The notes: generated by a model from the sequence alone, not told the origin. Shown: positions 15,803-23,780, numbered from the stretch's first letter. The stretch: 34,173 nt of DNA from Caulobacter vibrioides OR37 (GCF_000372645.1 NZ_APMP01000035.1:1-34173); one strand, 5' to 3'. Translations and numbers: made by a program.

Positions 15803-16855
15803 ATGACCGAAGAGCCCGAAGTCCTGATCCGCGTCGAGAAGAACGTCGGCCGCATCACCCTGAACCGGCCCAAGGCCTTGCACGCCCTGACGCTGGGCAT
15901 GTGCGAGACCATGATCGGCGCGCTGCTGGACTGGCGGGAAGACCCCGAGATCTACATGGTCCTGATCGACCATGCGGGCGAACGAGGCTTCTGCGCCGGC
16001 GGCGACATCCGCATGTTGGCCGAGAGCGGCGCCAAGGACGGAGGCGAGGCCCGGCGGTTCTTCCACACCGAATATCAGCTGAACCACCTGCTGTTCACCT
16101 ACGAGACGCCGGTGGTGGCGGTGATGGACGGCGTCGTCATGGGCGGCGGGGTCGGCCTTTCGATGCCGGCCCACGTGCGGATCGCCACCGAGCGCACCAC
16201 CTTCGCCATGCCCGAGACCGGCATCGGCCTGTTCCCCGACGTCGGCGGCGGCTGGTACCTGCCGCGCCTCCCTGGCAAGGCCGGGCTGTGGCTGGCCTTG
16301 ACCGGGGCGCGGATCAAGGGCGCGGACTGCCTGCGCCTAGGGATAGCCACCCACTTCGTCGAGTTCGGCGCGACCGAGGGACTCAAGAAGGCGATCATCG
16401 CCGACCCGCGCCGGATCGACGAGATCCTGCGCAAGTACCGCGCCGACGCAGGCAAGGCCTCGCTGCTGGGTTTCGAGCAAGACTTGAATCGTCTGTTCGT
16501 CGGCGAGAGCGTCGAGGAAATCTTCGAGTTCCTGGCCCTCGACTCCAGCGACTGGGGCAAGGCCCAGCTGGAGGTGCTCAAGACCAAGTCGCCCCAGACC
16601 CTGAAGGTGGCGTTCGAACAGTTGAAGCGCGGCGCGGCCATGGCCGACTTCGCCGACAACATGGCCATGGAATACCGCATCGGCGCGCGGGTCGTGATGA
16701 AGCACGATTTCATCGAGGGGGTGCGCGCGGTGATCGTCGACAAGGACAACGCCCCGCGTTGGAGCCCGGCCACGCTGGAGGGCGTGACCCACGCCATGCT
16801 GGACGATATTTTCGCGCCGCTTCCCGCTTCGGAGGAATGGAGGCCGCTGACGTAG
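15803..16855 (+). CDS. 3-Hydroxyisobutyryl-CoA hydrolase (enoyl-CoA hydratase family)
   Basis: 350 residues, the length of the HIBCH branch and longer than true enoyl-CoA hydratases. It releases 3-hydroxyisobutyrate from its CoA ester in valine catabolism. Seen: GRITLNRPKALHALT, the CoA-binding GFCAGGDIR (62-70), the oxyanion-hole glycines in MGGGVGLS (113-120), and PETGIGLFPDVGGGWYLPRL (137-156), which carries the HIBCH catalytic acid residues. The C-terminal third (EGVRAVIVDKDNAPRWSP) is the HIBCH extension. No enoyl-CoA hydratase or 3-hydroxyisobutyrate dehydrogenase is nearby, so the rest of the pathway is elsewhere. Confidence 0.93.
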   Translation: MTEEPEVLIRVEKNVGRITLNRPKALHALTLGMCETMIGALLDWREDPEIYMVLIDHAGERGFCAGGDIRMLAESGAKDGGEARRFFHTEYQLNHLLFTYETPVVAVMDGVVMGGGVGLSMPAHVRIATERTTFAMPETGIGLFPDVGGGWYLPRLPGKAGLWLALTGARIKGADCLRLGIATHFVEFGATEGLKKAIIADPRRIDEILRKYRADAGKASLLGFEQDLNRLFVGESVEEIFEFLALDSSDWGKAQLEVLKTKSPQTLKVAFEQLKRGAAMADFADNMAMEYRIGARVVMKHDFIEGVRAVIVDKDNAPRWSPATLEGVTHAMLDDIFAPLPASEEWRPLT

Positions 16856-16913
16856 CGGTTGCGGTAGGCTAACCTCGCCGCAACCAAGAACACGTCGGTT
16901 CGGAAGGATAGCC

Positions 16914-17711
16914 ATGCGTAAGCCTCTTCTCAGTCTCGTCGCCGTGCTGGGCCTCGCGGCCTGCGCCACCGAGCCGACGATGGGGCCCCCGCCGCCGCCG
17001 CCTTCCGGCCCGGTCGCGGTGTCGATCGCTCCCAACATCGCCGCGGCGCTCAGCGATCCTTCGCGTCCGGCCGCCGACATGATCCGCGACAAGGATCGCC
17101 ATCCGGGCGAGGTGCTGACCTTCGCGGGCGTGCGGCAGGGCGCGAAGGTCGCCGACCTCATCCCGGGCGGCGGCTACTTCACCCGCATTCTGTCGAAGGC
17201 GGTCGGTCCCCGGGGCCATGTCTACGCCTATGTGCCGGACGAGCTGACCAAGCTGGCCAAGCGCGAGCCGGCGGTGAACGCCATCGCCCGCGACCCGGCC
17301 TATTCCAACGTGACGGTGGTGCTGAACACGCTGCCGAACTTCTCGACGCCGGAGAAGCTGGATCTGGTGTTCACGGCCCAGAACTATCACGACATGCACG
17401 ACAAGTTCATGGGGCCGGCCGATCTGTCGGTGGTGAACCGTCAGATCTTCAAGGCCCTCAAGCCGGGCGGCGTCTATCTGGTCATCGACCACTCGGCCGA
17501 GGCGGGTTCCGGCCTGCGCGACACCGAGACCCTGCATCGCATCGATTCGGCGGTGGTGAAGTCCGAGGTCACGGCGGCGGGCTTTGTCTTCGAGGGCGAG
17601 AGCAAGGTGCTGCGCGATGCGGCCGATAGCCGCAAGGTCGGCGTCTTCGACCCGTCGATCCGGGGCAAGACCGATCAGTTCGTCTTCAAGTTCCGCAAGC
17701 CTTCGCGGTAA
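16914..17711 (+). CDS. Methyltransferase-fold lipoprotein (COG4798-like)
   Basis: 265 residues. A lipobox ends the signal peptide (LGLAAC, Cys17), followed by a proline-rich linker (PPPPPP, about 23-29). The rest resembles a class I SAM-dependent methyltransferase: VADLIPGGGYFTRILSKAVG as motif I, then a DLVFTAQNYHDMHD acidic/aromatic loop, and LKPGGVYLVIDH as the motif with a beta-strand. A good ribosome binding site (GGAAGGA) precedes the ATG. A lipoprotein would face the periplasm, where SAM is not expected, so the enzyme may do something else or bind another ligand. It follows the hydrolase by 58 bp. The family is commonly annotated as 'predicted methyltransferase'; no activity is established here. 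Confidence 0.8.
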   Translation: MRKPLLSLVAVLGLAACATEPTMGPPPPPPSGPVAVSIAPNIAAALSDPSRPAADMIRDKDRHPGEVLTFAGVRQGAKVADLIPGGGYFTRILSKAVGPRGHVYAYVPDELTKLAKREPAVNAIARDPAYSNVTVVLNTLPNFSTPEKLDLVFTAQNYHDMHDKFMGPADLSVVNRQIFKALKPGGVYLVIDHSAEAGSGLRDTETLHRIDSAVVKSEVTAAGFVFEGESKVLRDAADSRKVGVFDPSIRGKTDQFVFKFRKPSR

Positions 17712-17732
17712 GGGGCGGGCCAGCCGATCTCG

Positions 17733-17759
17733 ATAACCGCGCCCGTCGGGCGCGGTTAT
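17733..17759 (+). terminator. Intrinsic terminator after the methyltransferase-fold lipoprotein
   Basis: Perfect 12-bp stem ATAACCGCGCCC / GGGCGCGGTTAT with a 3-nt loop, 21 bp after the stop. The following tail is short in T (TATTATC), so strength relies on the stem. It closes the valine-type operon before the hemA region. Confidence 0.75.
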
Positions 17760-17827
17760 TATCGGCCCAGCGCGTCTGGTTCATTTGGCGTTGGCCGCGC
17801 CATTACGCTGCGGAAAGCTGGCTTTTC

Positions 17828-17939
17828 CGCTGTTAATCCTTCAACAGCGAAGGTCCGCGTTTCGGTTGTCATCGCAGGCGATGCGTCCAATCGCGGGCTT
17901 CAAATCGCTAGGTAAATGCCCCTAGATGGACAGCTAGGG
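17828..17939. promoter_or_regulatory. Structured region upstream of hemA
   Basis: Three inverted repeats lie in the 250 bp before hemA: CGCTGTT...AACAGCG (17828-17849, 8-nt spacer), CATCGC-AG-GCGATG (17870-17883), and CCCTAG...CTAGGG (17920-17939, 8-nt spacer). The rare tetranucleotide CTAG occurs three times within about 30 bp (17908, 17922, 17934). hemA is often tightly controlled by oxygen or heme; none of these matches the FNR/FixK box TTGAT-N4-ATCAA. They may be operators or RNA structures. Confidence 0.45.
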
Positions 17940-18011
17940 CGCACGGTGCGAAAAGCCGAGCATTGATTTAGGGGACCGCCGGAGCAATCGGCCGACGGTT
18001 TAGAGATCGTG

Positions 18012-19238
18012 ATGGATTACAAAGCCGCGTTCCGCAGCGCCGTCGACCAGATCCGCGACGAGGGCCGATACCGGGTTTTCGCCGACCTGAAGCGCCAGCG
18101 CGGCGCCTTCCCGCGGGCCACCTGGACTCGCCAGGACGGTTCGGAACGCGAGGTCGTGGTCTGGTGCAGCAACGACTATCTCGGCCAGGGCCAAAATCCG
18201 GTGGTGGTCGACGCCATGAAGGCGGCGGTCGAGGCGCACGGCTCGGGCTCGGGCGGCACCCGCAACATCTCGGGCACCAATCATGATCACGTCCTGCTGG
18301 AGCAGGAATTGGCCGATCTGCACGGCAAGGAAGCCGCGCTGCTGTTCACCTCGGGCTATGTCTCGAACGAGGCGACCCTGTCGGTGGTCCAGAAGATCCT
18401 GCCGGGCCTGATCATCTTCTCGGACGAGTTGAACCACGCCTCGATGATCGCCGGCATCCGCAACGGCGGCGGTCCGCGCAAGGTCTTCAAGCACAACGAC
18501 CTGAAGCACCTCGAGGACCTGCTGGCGGCGGCCCCGGCCGACGCGCCCAAGCTGATCGCCTTCGAGAGCGTCTATTCGATGGACGGCGACATCGCCGACA
18601 TCGCCGGCACGATCGCGCTGGCCAGGCAGTACGGCGCTATGACCTATCTGGACGAGGTCCACGCGGTCGGCATGTACGGCCCGCGCGGCGGCGGCGTCGC
18701 CGAGCGCGAAGGCCTGATGGATCAGATCGACATCATCGAGGGCACGCTGGGCAAGGCGTTCGGCGTCATGGGCGGTTACATCACCGGCGACGCCGAGGTG
18801 GTGGACGCCATCCGCTTGATGGCTTCGGGCTTCATTTTCACGACGTCGCTGCCGCCCGCCCTGACGGCCGGCGCCCTGGCTAGCGTCCGTTGGCTCAAGC
18901 AGCACCCGGAAGTGCGCGAGATCCACCAGGAACGCGCCGCGACCCTGAAGGCCATGTTCCGGGCCGCCGGCCTGCCAGTCATGGACAGCGTCAGCCACAT
19001 CGTCCCCGTGCTGGTCGGCGATCCGGTGCACTGCAAGATGATCAGCGACATGCTGCTGGCCGATTTCGGCGTCTATGTGCAGCCGATCAACTATCCGACC
19101 GTTCCGCGCGGCACCGAGCGCCTGCGCTTCACCCCGACCCCGTTCCATACCGACGACATGATGCGCAAGCTGGTCGCGGCCATGGAGAAGCTGTGGGCCC
19201 ACTGCAACGTCGCCCGCATGGGCGGCCACGCCGCTTAA
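18012..19238 (+). CDS. hemA: 5-Aminolevulinate synthase
   Basis: 408 residues. A PLP enzyme that condenses glycine and succinyl-CoA to 5-aminolevulinate, the committed step of heme synthesis in alphaproteobacteria. Seen: YLGQGQNPVVVDAMK, the GSGSGGTRNISGT glycine-rich substrate loop (78-89), the DEVHAVGMYGPRG PLP-binding aspartate region (214 onward), and the PLP lysine K248 in EGTLGKAFGVMGGYI, at the same number as in the Rhodobacter enzyme. A GTG directly precedes the ATG at 18012; the ATG gives the expected MDYK start. It converges on mucR. Its upstream region has several palindromes. Confidence 0.97.
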   Translation: MDYKAAFRSAVDQIRDEGRYRVFADLKRQRGAFPRATWTRQDGSEREVVVWCSNDYLGQGQNPVVVDAMKAAVEAHGSGSGGTRNISGTNHDHVLLEQELADLHGKEAALLFTSGYVSNEATLSVVQKILPGLIIFSDELNHASMIAGIRNGGGPRKVFKHNDLKHLEDLLAAAPADAPKLIAFESVYSMDGDIADIAGTIALARQYGAMTYLDEVHAVGMYGPRGGGVAEREGLMDQIDIIEGTLGKAFGVMGGYITGDAEVVDAIRLMASGFIFTTSLPPALTAGALASVRWLKQHPEVREIHQERAATLKAMFRAAGLPVMDSVSHIVPVLVGDPVHCKMISDMLLADFGVYVQPINYPTVPRGTERLRFTPTPFHTDDMMRKLVAAMEKLWAHCNVARMGGHAA

Positions 19239-19288
19239 GGACGGTCAACCCTTCGATTTCGACCGCCACGTCCATCGTCGAAACGGAA

Positions 19289-19313
19289 AACGCCGCCGGA
19301 GTCCGGCGGCGTT
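19289..19313 (-). terminator. Intrinsic terminator between hemA and mucR
   Basis: Perfect 11-bp stem AACGCCGCCGG / CCGGCGGCGTT with a 3-nt loop. On the minus strand it runs into TTTTCC, a fair U-tract, 26 bp past the mucR stop. It can also stop hemA transcripts, as nothing better lies between. Confidence 0.8.
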
Positions 19314-19338
19314 CGCGCGACTAAACGGTCGGACGGCG

Positions 19339-19785
19339 CTAACTGCCCCGCCGCACGCCCTTGCCCAGCCCGATCTGCTTGGCGAAGTCCGAGCGACGAG
19401 CCGCATAGGCCGGGGCCACCATCGGATAGTCCGGCGGCAGACCCCATTTGCGGCGGTATTCCTCGGGGCTCATGTCGTAATGCGAGCGCAGGTAGCGCTT
19501 GAGCATCTTGAGCTTCTTCCCATCCTCGAGGCAGACGATGTAGTCGTGCTGCACCGAGCGGCCGACGGGCACGGCCGGCTTGGCCTTCTCGACCGGACGC
19601 TGCGGTTCGCCGCCGCCGCCCAGCGCGGTCAGCGCTTCGTGCACGGTGCGGATCAATTCCGGAAGGGCGGACTGCGAGACGGTGTTCTGGCCGACATAGG
19701 CCGCCACGATCTCCGTGCTCAATCCCAGGATGTCCACCTCGCGGCCGTTTGTCGTTTCGCTGCCGCCATTACCCTGAGACGCCAT
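19339..19785 (-). CDS. MucR/Ros-family zinc-finger transcriptional regulator
   Basis: 148 residues from the ATG at 19785; upstream ATG at 19797 has its purine stretch directly abutting and is less likely. MucR proteins silence AT-rich promoters and control cell-cycle, envelope and surface genes in alphaproteobacteria. Seen: N-terminal oligomerisation part (VDILGLSTEIVAAYVGQNTV) and the C-terminal finger DYIVCLEDGKKLKMLKRYLR then SHYDMSPEEYRRKWG and PPDYPMVAPAYAARRS. The zinc set is C85, D88 and H102, but the position normally held by the first histidine is Y98 (KRYL, usually KRHL). The finger may therefore bind zinc differently or fold without it, as reported for some rhizobial homologues. 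Confidence 0.93.
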   Translation of the reverse strand: MASQGNGGSETTNGREVDILGLSTEIVAAYVGQNTVSQSALPELIRTVHEALTALGGGGEPQRPVEKAKPAVPVGRSVQHDYIVCLEDGKKLKMLKRYLRSHYDMSPEEYRRKWGLPPDYPMVAPAYAARRSDFAKQIGLGKGVRRGS

Positions 19786-19946
19786 GAGATACCCCATTCC
19801 CTTTGTCGTTCGAACTCCGCAGGGGTTGAGCGACGCCCTGCGGGACTGCAACGCGCGGTCGCGAATGTGGTTCCGAGATTGATCGCCGCGCCTATCCCGT
19901 TAAAGAGGGCGCCTCTGCTGACTCCCCGAAACGCCTGGAGAGCGTC

Positions 19947-21233
19947 ATGACCCAAGCCAACACCAGCGCCTTTTTCGGCGCGGACCTCGCCACCGCGGAC
20001 GCAGACATCTTCGACCGCATCGGTCGGGAGCTGGAACGTCAGCAAAACCAGATCGAGCTGATCGCCTCGGAGAACATCGTCTCCAAGGCCGTTCTGCAGG
20101 CCCAGGGCTCGATCCTGACCAACAAGTACGCCGAGGGCTATCCCGGCAAGCGCTATTACGGCGGCTGCGAATATGTCGACGAGATCGAGACGATCGCCAT
20201 CGAACGCGCCAAGGCGCTGTTCGGCGCCGGCTTCGCCAACGTCCAGCCGCACTCGGGCTCGCAGGCCAACCAGGCGGTGTTCATGGCCCTGCTGCAGCCG
20301 GGCGACACCTTCCTGGGCATGGACCTGGCCGCCGGCGGCCATTTGACGCACGGCAGCCCCGCCAACCAGTCGGGCAAGTGGTTCAAGCCGATCAGCTACA
20401 CCGTCCGTCAGCAGGACCAGTTGATCGATTATGACGGCGTGGCCGAGGTCGCCCAGCGCGAAAAGCCCAAGCTGATCATCGCCGGCGGCAGCGCCTACAG
20501 CCGCCAGATCGACTTCGCCAAGTTCCGCGAGATCGCCGACAGCATCGGCGCCTACCTGATGGTCGACATGGCCCACTATGCCGGCCTGATCGCGGGCGGC
20601 GCCTATCCGAACCCGATTCCACACGCCCACATCGTCACCACCACCACGCACAAGACCCTGCGCGGTCCGCGCGGCGGCCTGGTGCTGACCAACGACGAAG
20701 CCATCATCAAGAAGGTCAATTCGGCCGTCTTCCCGGGCCTGCAGGGCGGTCCGCTGGAACACGTCATCGCCGCCAAGGCCGTGGCGTTCGGCGAAGCCCT
20801 CCAGCCGTCGTTCAAGGAATACGCCCGCCAGATCATCGCCAACGCCAGGGCGCTGTCCGACGCTCTGCTCAAGTCGGGCGTCAATATCGTCTCGGGCGGC
20901 ACCGACAGCCACCTGATGCTGGTCGATCTGCGTCCGAAGGGCGTGACGGGCCGCGACGCCGAGCATAGCCTCGAGCGCGCCCACATGACCTGCAACAAGA
21001 ACGGCGTGCCGTTCGACACCGCGCCGTTCACCATCACCTCGGGCATTCGCCTGGGGACGCCGGCCGGTACGACGCGCGGCTTCAAGGAAGCTGAGTTCAC
21101 CCGCGTGGGTGAGCTGATTGGCGAGGTCGTCAATGGTCTGGCGGCCAACGGCGCGGACGGCAACGCCGCCGTCGAAGCCAAGGTGCGCGAGGAAGTGCTG
21201 GCCTTGACGGCTCGCTTCCCGATCTACAACTAA
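19947..21233 (+). CDS. glyA: Serine hydroxymethyltransferase
   Basis: 428 residues. A PLP enzyme converting serine and tetrahydrofolate to glycine and methylene-tetrahydrofolate. Seen: ELIASENIVSKAVLQAQGS, NKYAEGYPGKRYYGGCEYVD, the active-site stretch TTTTHKTLRGPRGG with PLP lysine K236, and the GTPAGTTRGFKE tail segment. A ribosome binding site (GGAGAG) precedes the ATG. A CcrM methylation site GACTC lies 22 bp upstream of the start (19920-19924), which may or may not matter. Supplies the glycine used by hemA and glyQS. nrdR follows by 32 bp. Confidence 0.98.
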   Translation: MTQANTSAFFGADLATADADIFDRIGRELERQQNQIELIASENIVSKAVLQAQGSILTNKYAEGYPGKRYYGGCEYVDEIETIAIERAKALFGAGFANVQPHSGSQANQAVFMALLQPGDTFLGMDLAAGGHLTHGSPANQSGKWFKPISYTVRQQDQLIDYDGVAEVAQREKPKLIIAGGSAYSRQIDFAKFREIADSIGAYLMVDMAHYAGLIAGGAYPNPIPHAHIVTTTTHKTLRGPRGGLVLTNDEAIIKKVNSAVFPGLQGGPLEHVIAAKAVAFGEALQPSFKEYARQIIANARALSDALLKSGVNIVSGGTDSHLMLVDLRPKGVTGRDAEHSLERAHMTCNKNGVPFDTAPFTITSGIRLGTPAGTTRGFKEAEFTRVGELIGEVVNGLAANGADGNAAVEAKVREEVLALTARFPIYN

Positions 21234-21265
21234 TTGTCCCTGGGCTTCGCGGGAGGGGCCACATC

Positions 21266-21739
21266 ATGCGTTGCCCCTTCTGCGGACACGCCGAAAGCCA
21301 GGTCAAGGACAGCCGCCCGTCGGAAGACGGCGCGGCCATCCGCCGTCGCCGGATGTGCCCGGAATGCGGCGGCCGCTTCACCACCTTCGAACGCGTTCAA
21401 CTGCGCGAGCTGATCATCCTGAAGCGCTCGGGCCGGCGTTCGCCGTTCGATCGCGACAAGCTGGTCCGCTCGATCGCGCTGGCGACCCAGAAGCGTCCGG
21501 TCGAGGGCGAACGGGTCGAGCGGATGATCAACGGCATCGTCCGCCAACTGGAAAGCATGGGCGAAACCGAGCTGCCGTCGTCGACCGTGGGCGAAATGGT
21601 CATGAAGGCGTTGAAATCCCTCGATGACGTGGCCTATGTCCGCTACGCGTCCGTTTATCGGGATTTCAAGGAAACCGGCGACTTCGCCAAGTTCCTGACC
21701 GAAGAAGGGCTGAGCGACGTCGTCGAAGACGAGCTATAG
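21266..21739 (+). CDS. nrdR: Ribonucleotide reductase transcriptional repressor NrdR
   Basis: 157 residues. Represses ribonucleotide reductase genes in response to ATP/dATP. Seen: the N-terminal zinc ribbon with C3, C6, C31 and C34 (MRCPFCGH ... CPECGGRFTTFE), then the ATP-cone domain (LRELIILKRSGRRSPFDRDK, RSIALATQKRP). A good ribosome binding site (GGGAGGGG) precedes the ATG. It follows glyA closely, an arrangement common in alphaproteobacteria. Confidence 0.97.
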   Translation: MRCPFCGHAESQVKDSRPSEDGAAIRRRRMCPECGGRFTTFERVQLRELIILKRSGRRSPFDRDKLVRSIALATQKRPVEGERVERMINGIVRQLESMGETELPSSTVGEMVMKALKSLDDVAYVRYASVYRDFKETGDFAKFLTEEGLSDVVEDEL

Positions 21740-21803
21740 TTCCTTAATCCTTGATGTGTGTTTCTGATCGCGCCGCGCGCGTGGCCGTGGAGATTCGAGC
21801 TAG

Positions 21804-22268
21804 ATGGTAGACGACAACATCCGCCTGCTGGTCGTGGAGAGCCGGAGCCATTCCGGCGTCGCCGACGAACTGCTGCGCGGAGCCGCCCAGGCGATCGAAG
21901 CCCAAGGCGCCGCCTATGACGTGATCACGGTCTCCAGCGCTCTTCAGATCCCGACGGCCATCGCGATCGCCGAAGAGGCCGGTCATCGGCCCGTCGGCGT
22001 GCGCTATGACGGCTATGTGGCGCTGGGCTGCGTCATTCGCGGCGAGACCTACCATTTCGAGCTGGTCGCTCACGAGACCGCGCGGGGCCTGCAGGATTTG
22101 GGCATCGGTCGGCGCTTGCCGATCGGGTTTGGCGTGCTGGCGGTGGACGACGAGGCCCAGGCCTGGGCGCGGGCCAAGGTCAGCGAGGGCGACCGGGGCG
22201 GGGGCGCGGCCAAGGCCTGCCTCGAAACCATCGCCCTCAAGCGTCAACTGCTGGGACAGTCCCGATGA
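21804..22268 (+). CDS. ribH: 6,7-Dimethyl-8-ribityllumazine synthase (divergent paralogue)
   Basis: 154 residues. Makes the riboflavin precursor from a butanone phosphate and an aminopyrimidine. Seen: YDGYVALGCVIRGETYHFE (68-86) with catalytic-site H84, ARGLQDLGI and the glycine-rich GDRGGGAAKA tail. Two usual substrate contacts are changed: the aromatic residue after Arg14 (RF/RY in typical enzymes) is Ser15, and the PGA(Y/F)E(I/L)P motif is SSALQIP (44-50), so the Glu is Gln48. ribD, ribE and ribBA, usual partners, are absent here. Caulobacter has two RibH proteins; this may be the second kind. Overlaps nusB by 4 bp (ATGA). Confidence 0.9.
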   Translation: MVDDNIRLLVVESRSHSGVADELLRGAAQAIEAQGAAYDVITVSSALQIPTAIAIAEEAGHRPVGVRYDGYVALGCVIRGETYHFELVAHETARGLQDLGIGRRLPIGFGVLAVDDEAQAWARAKVSEGDRGGGAAKACLETIALKRQLLGQSR

Positions 22269-22714
22269 GCGGCAACCGTATCCAACCCCGCTCGGTGGCG
22301 CGTCTGGCCGCCGTCCAGGCCCTGTACCAGATGGAAGTGTCGGGGGCGGGCGTCGATTCCGTGATCCGCGAGTTCTCCGAGCACCGCTTCGACCGCGATG
22401 TCGAGGGCGAGCGGCTGGCCGCCGCCGACGAGGCGTTTTTCGCGGAACTGGCCAAGGGCGTGGTGGCCAACCAGGCGAAGGTCGATCAGGGCGTCGTCAA
22501 GCGCCTGGCCTCGGGCTGGCGTCTGGATCGTCTGGACGCCACGGCCCGCGCCGTGTTGCGCGCCGGCGCCTATGAACTGATGTTCCGCCCGGACGTCCCC
22601 ACGGAGGTGGTGATCAACGAATACGTCGAGATCGCGAAATCCTTTTTTGAGGGTCCTGAGTCAGGCTTCATCAATGGCGCCCTCGACGCGATCGCTCGTG
22701 ATGCAAGAGACTGA
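22265..22714 (+). CDS. nusB: Transcription antitermination factor NusB
   Basis: 149 residues, family length. With NusE/S10 and boxA RNA it forms the antitermination complex on rRNA operons. Seen: RSVARLAAVQALYQMEVSG at the N-terminus, RLDRLDATARAVLRAGAYEL and VPTEVVINEYVEIAKSFF, the C-terminal helices typical of the family, ending FINGALDAIARD. Start overlaps the ribH stop (ATGA), and its end overlaps thiL by 14 bp, so all three are translationally coupled. Confidence 0.96.
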   Translation: MSGNRIQPRSVARLAAVQALYQMEVSGAGVDSVIREFSEHRFDRDVEGERLAAADEAFFAELAKGVVANQAKVDQGVVKRLASGWRLDRLDATARAVLRAGAYELMFRPDVPTEVVINEYVEIAKSFFEGPESGFINGALDAIARDARD

Positions 22715-23732
22715 CGAAGAAGACTGGTTCGCTGAAGACGACGCCCCGCCCACGGCGGTGGCGCCCGCGACGGAATTCGATCATATCGAACGGCTCCTGC
22801 GCCCGCTGACGCGGGGCGATCCGGCGGCGCTCGATCTGCTGGACGACGCGGCCGTGCTGCCGTCCAGACCCGGCTATGACTTGGTCATCACCAAGGACGC
22901 CATGGTGGCGGGCGTGCATTTCCTCCCCGACGAAGCCTTGGACGTCGTCGCCCGCAAGCTGCTCCGCACCAACCTGTCCGATCTCGCCGCCAAGGCGGCC
23001 GAGCCCTACGGCTATTTCCTGGCCGTCGGCTGGCCCTCGGGCGCCGACGTCGCCTCGCGCGAGACCTTCGCCCGGGGCCTCGCCGAGGATGGCGCGGCTT
23101 TCGACATTTCGCTGCTGGGCGGCGACACCGTCACGACCTCGGGCCCGCTGGTCGTCTCGGCGACCTTGCTGGGCTGGGCGCCCCAGGGCGGCGCGATCCT
23201 GCGACGGGGGGCCAAGCCCGGCGACCGCCTGATGGTCTCGGGCACCATCGGCGATGGCTGGCTGGGGCTGCTGGCCCAGTGGGGCGAGGTGATGGACGCC
23301 GATGGCGCCATGCTGCGCCGCTATCGGCAGCCAGAGCCGCGCGTCACGCTGCGCGACGCCATGCGCATCCACGCCAAGGCCGCCGCGGACGTCTCGGACG
23401 GTCTCTTGGCCGACAGCTCGCACATCGCCAAGGCCAGCGGTTGCCGCGTGCGCGTCGATCTGGAGCGCCTGCCGCTGTCGCCGGGCGCCCAGGCCTGGCT
23501 GGACCAGCAACCCGAACAGGTCGAGGGCCGCATCTCCCTGGCGTCGGGCGGCGACGATTACGAGATCGTCTGCGCCGTCGATCCCAACGAAGCGTGGAAC
23601 TTCCGCGTGGCCGCCGCCGCCGCCGGCGTGAAGGTCAGCGAAATCGGCGAGTTCGTGGAAGGCGAGGGGGTCAGCGCCTATTACAGGGGCCGCGATGTGA
23701 CGCCGTCCCGCCTCGGCTGGCTGCACGGCTAG
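22701..23732 (+). CDS. thiL: Thiamine-monophosphate kinase
   Basis: 343 residues from the ATG at 22701. Phosphorylates thiamine monophosphate to the active diphosphate using ATP. Seen: LLDDAAVL (aspartates for metal/nucleotide), DAMVAGVHF, LRTNLSDLAAKAAEP, LLGGDTVTTSGP, the central ADVSDGLLADSSHI, and late ASGGDDYEIV, all PurM/ThiL-type motifs. A GTG at 22698 and an ATG at 22647 are other starts but lengthen the overlap with nusB. Its stop codon TAG is the first three bases of a palindromic repeat. Confidence 0.95.
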   Translation: MQETDEEDWFAEDDAPPTAVAPATEFDHIERLLRPLTRGDPAALDLLDDAAVLPSRPGYDLVITKDAMVAGVHFLPDEALDVVARKLLRTNLSDLAAKAAEPYGYFLAVGWPSGADVASRETFARGLAEDGAAFDISLLGGDTVTTSGPLVVSATLLGWAPQGGAILRRGAKPGDRLMVSGTIGDGWLGLLAQWGEVMDADGAMLRRYRQPEPRVTLRDAMRIHAKAAADVSDGLLADSSHIAKASGCRVRVDLERLPLSPGAQAWLDQQPEQVEGRISLASGGDDYEIVCAVDPNEAWNFRVAAAAAGVKVSEIGEFVEGEGVSAYYRGRDVTPSRLGWLHG

Positions 23733-23780
23733 AGCGTGAGGCTGAAAGTGAGAACCGGTTTCAGCTTATCTCACGCTCTA
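23730..23780. repeat. Alphaproteobacterial intergenic palindromic repeat
   Basis: Outer arms TAGAGCGTGAG and CTCACGCTCTA are perfect complements (11 bp); inner arms GCTGAAA and TTTCAGC (7 bp) flank a loop with the ACCGGT palindrome. The AGAGC...GAAACCGGTTT...GCTCT layout is like the dispersed repeats common between genes in alphaproteobacteria. It may end thiL transcripts, and it supplies the thiL stop codon. Its tail runs into AAACATTTGATTTAG, not a clean U-run. Confidence 0.85.
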
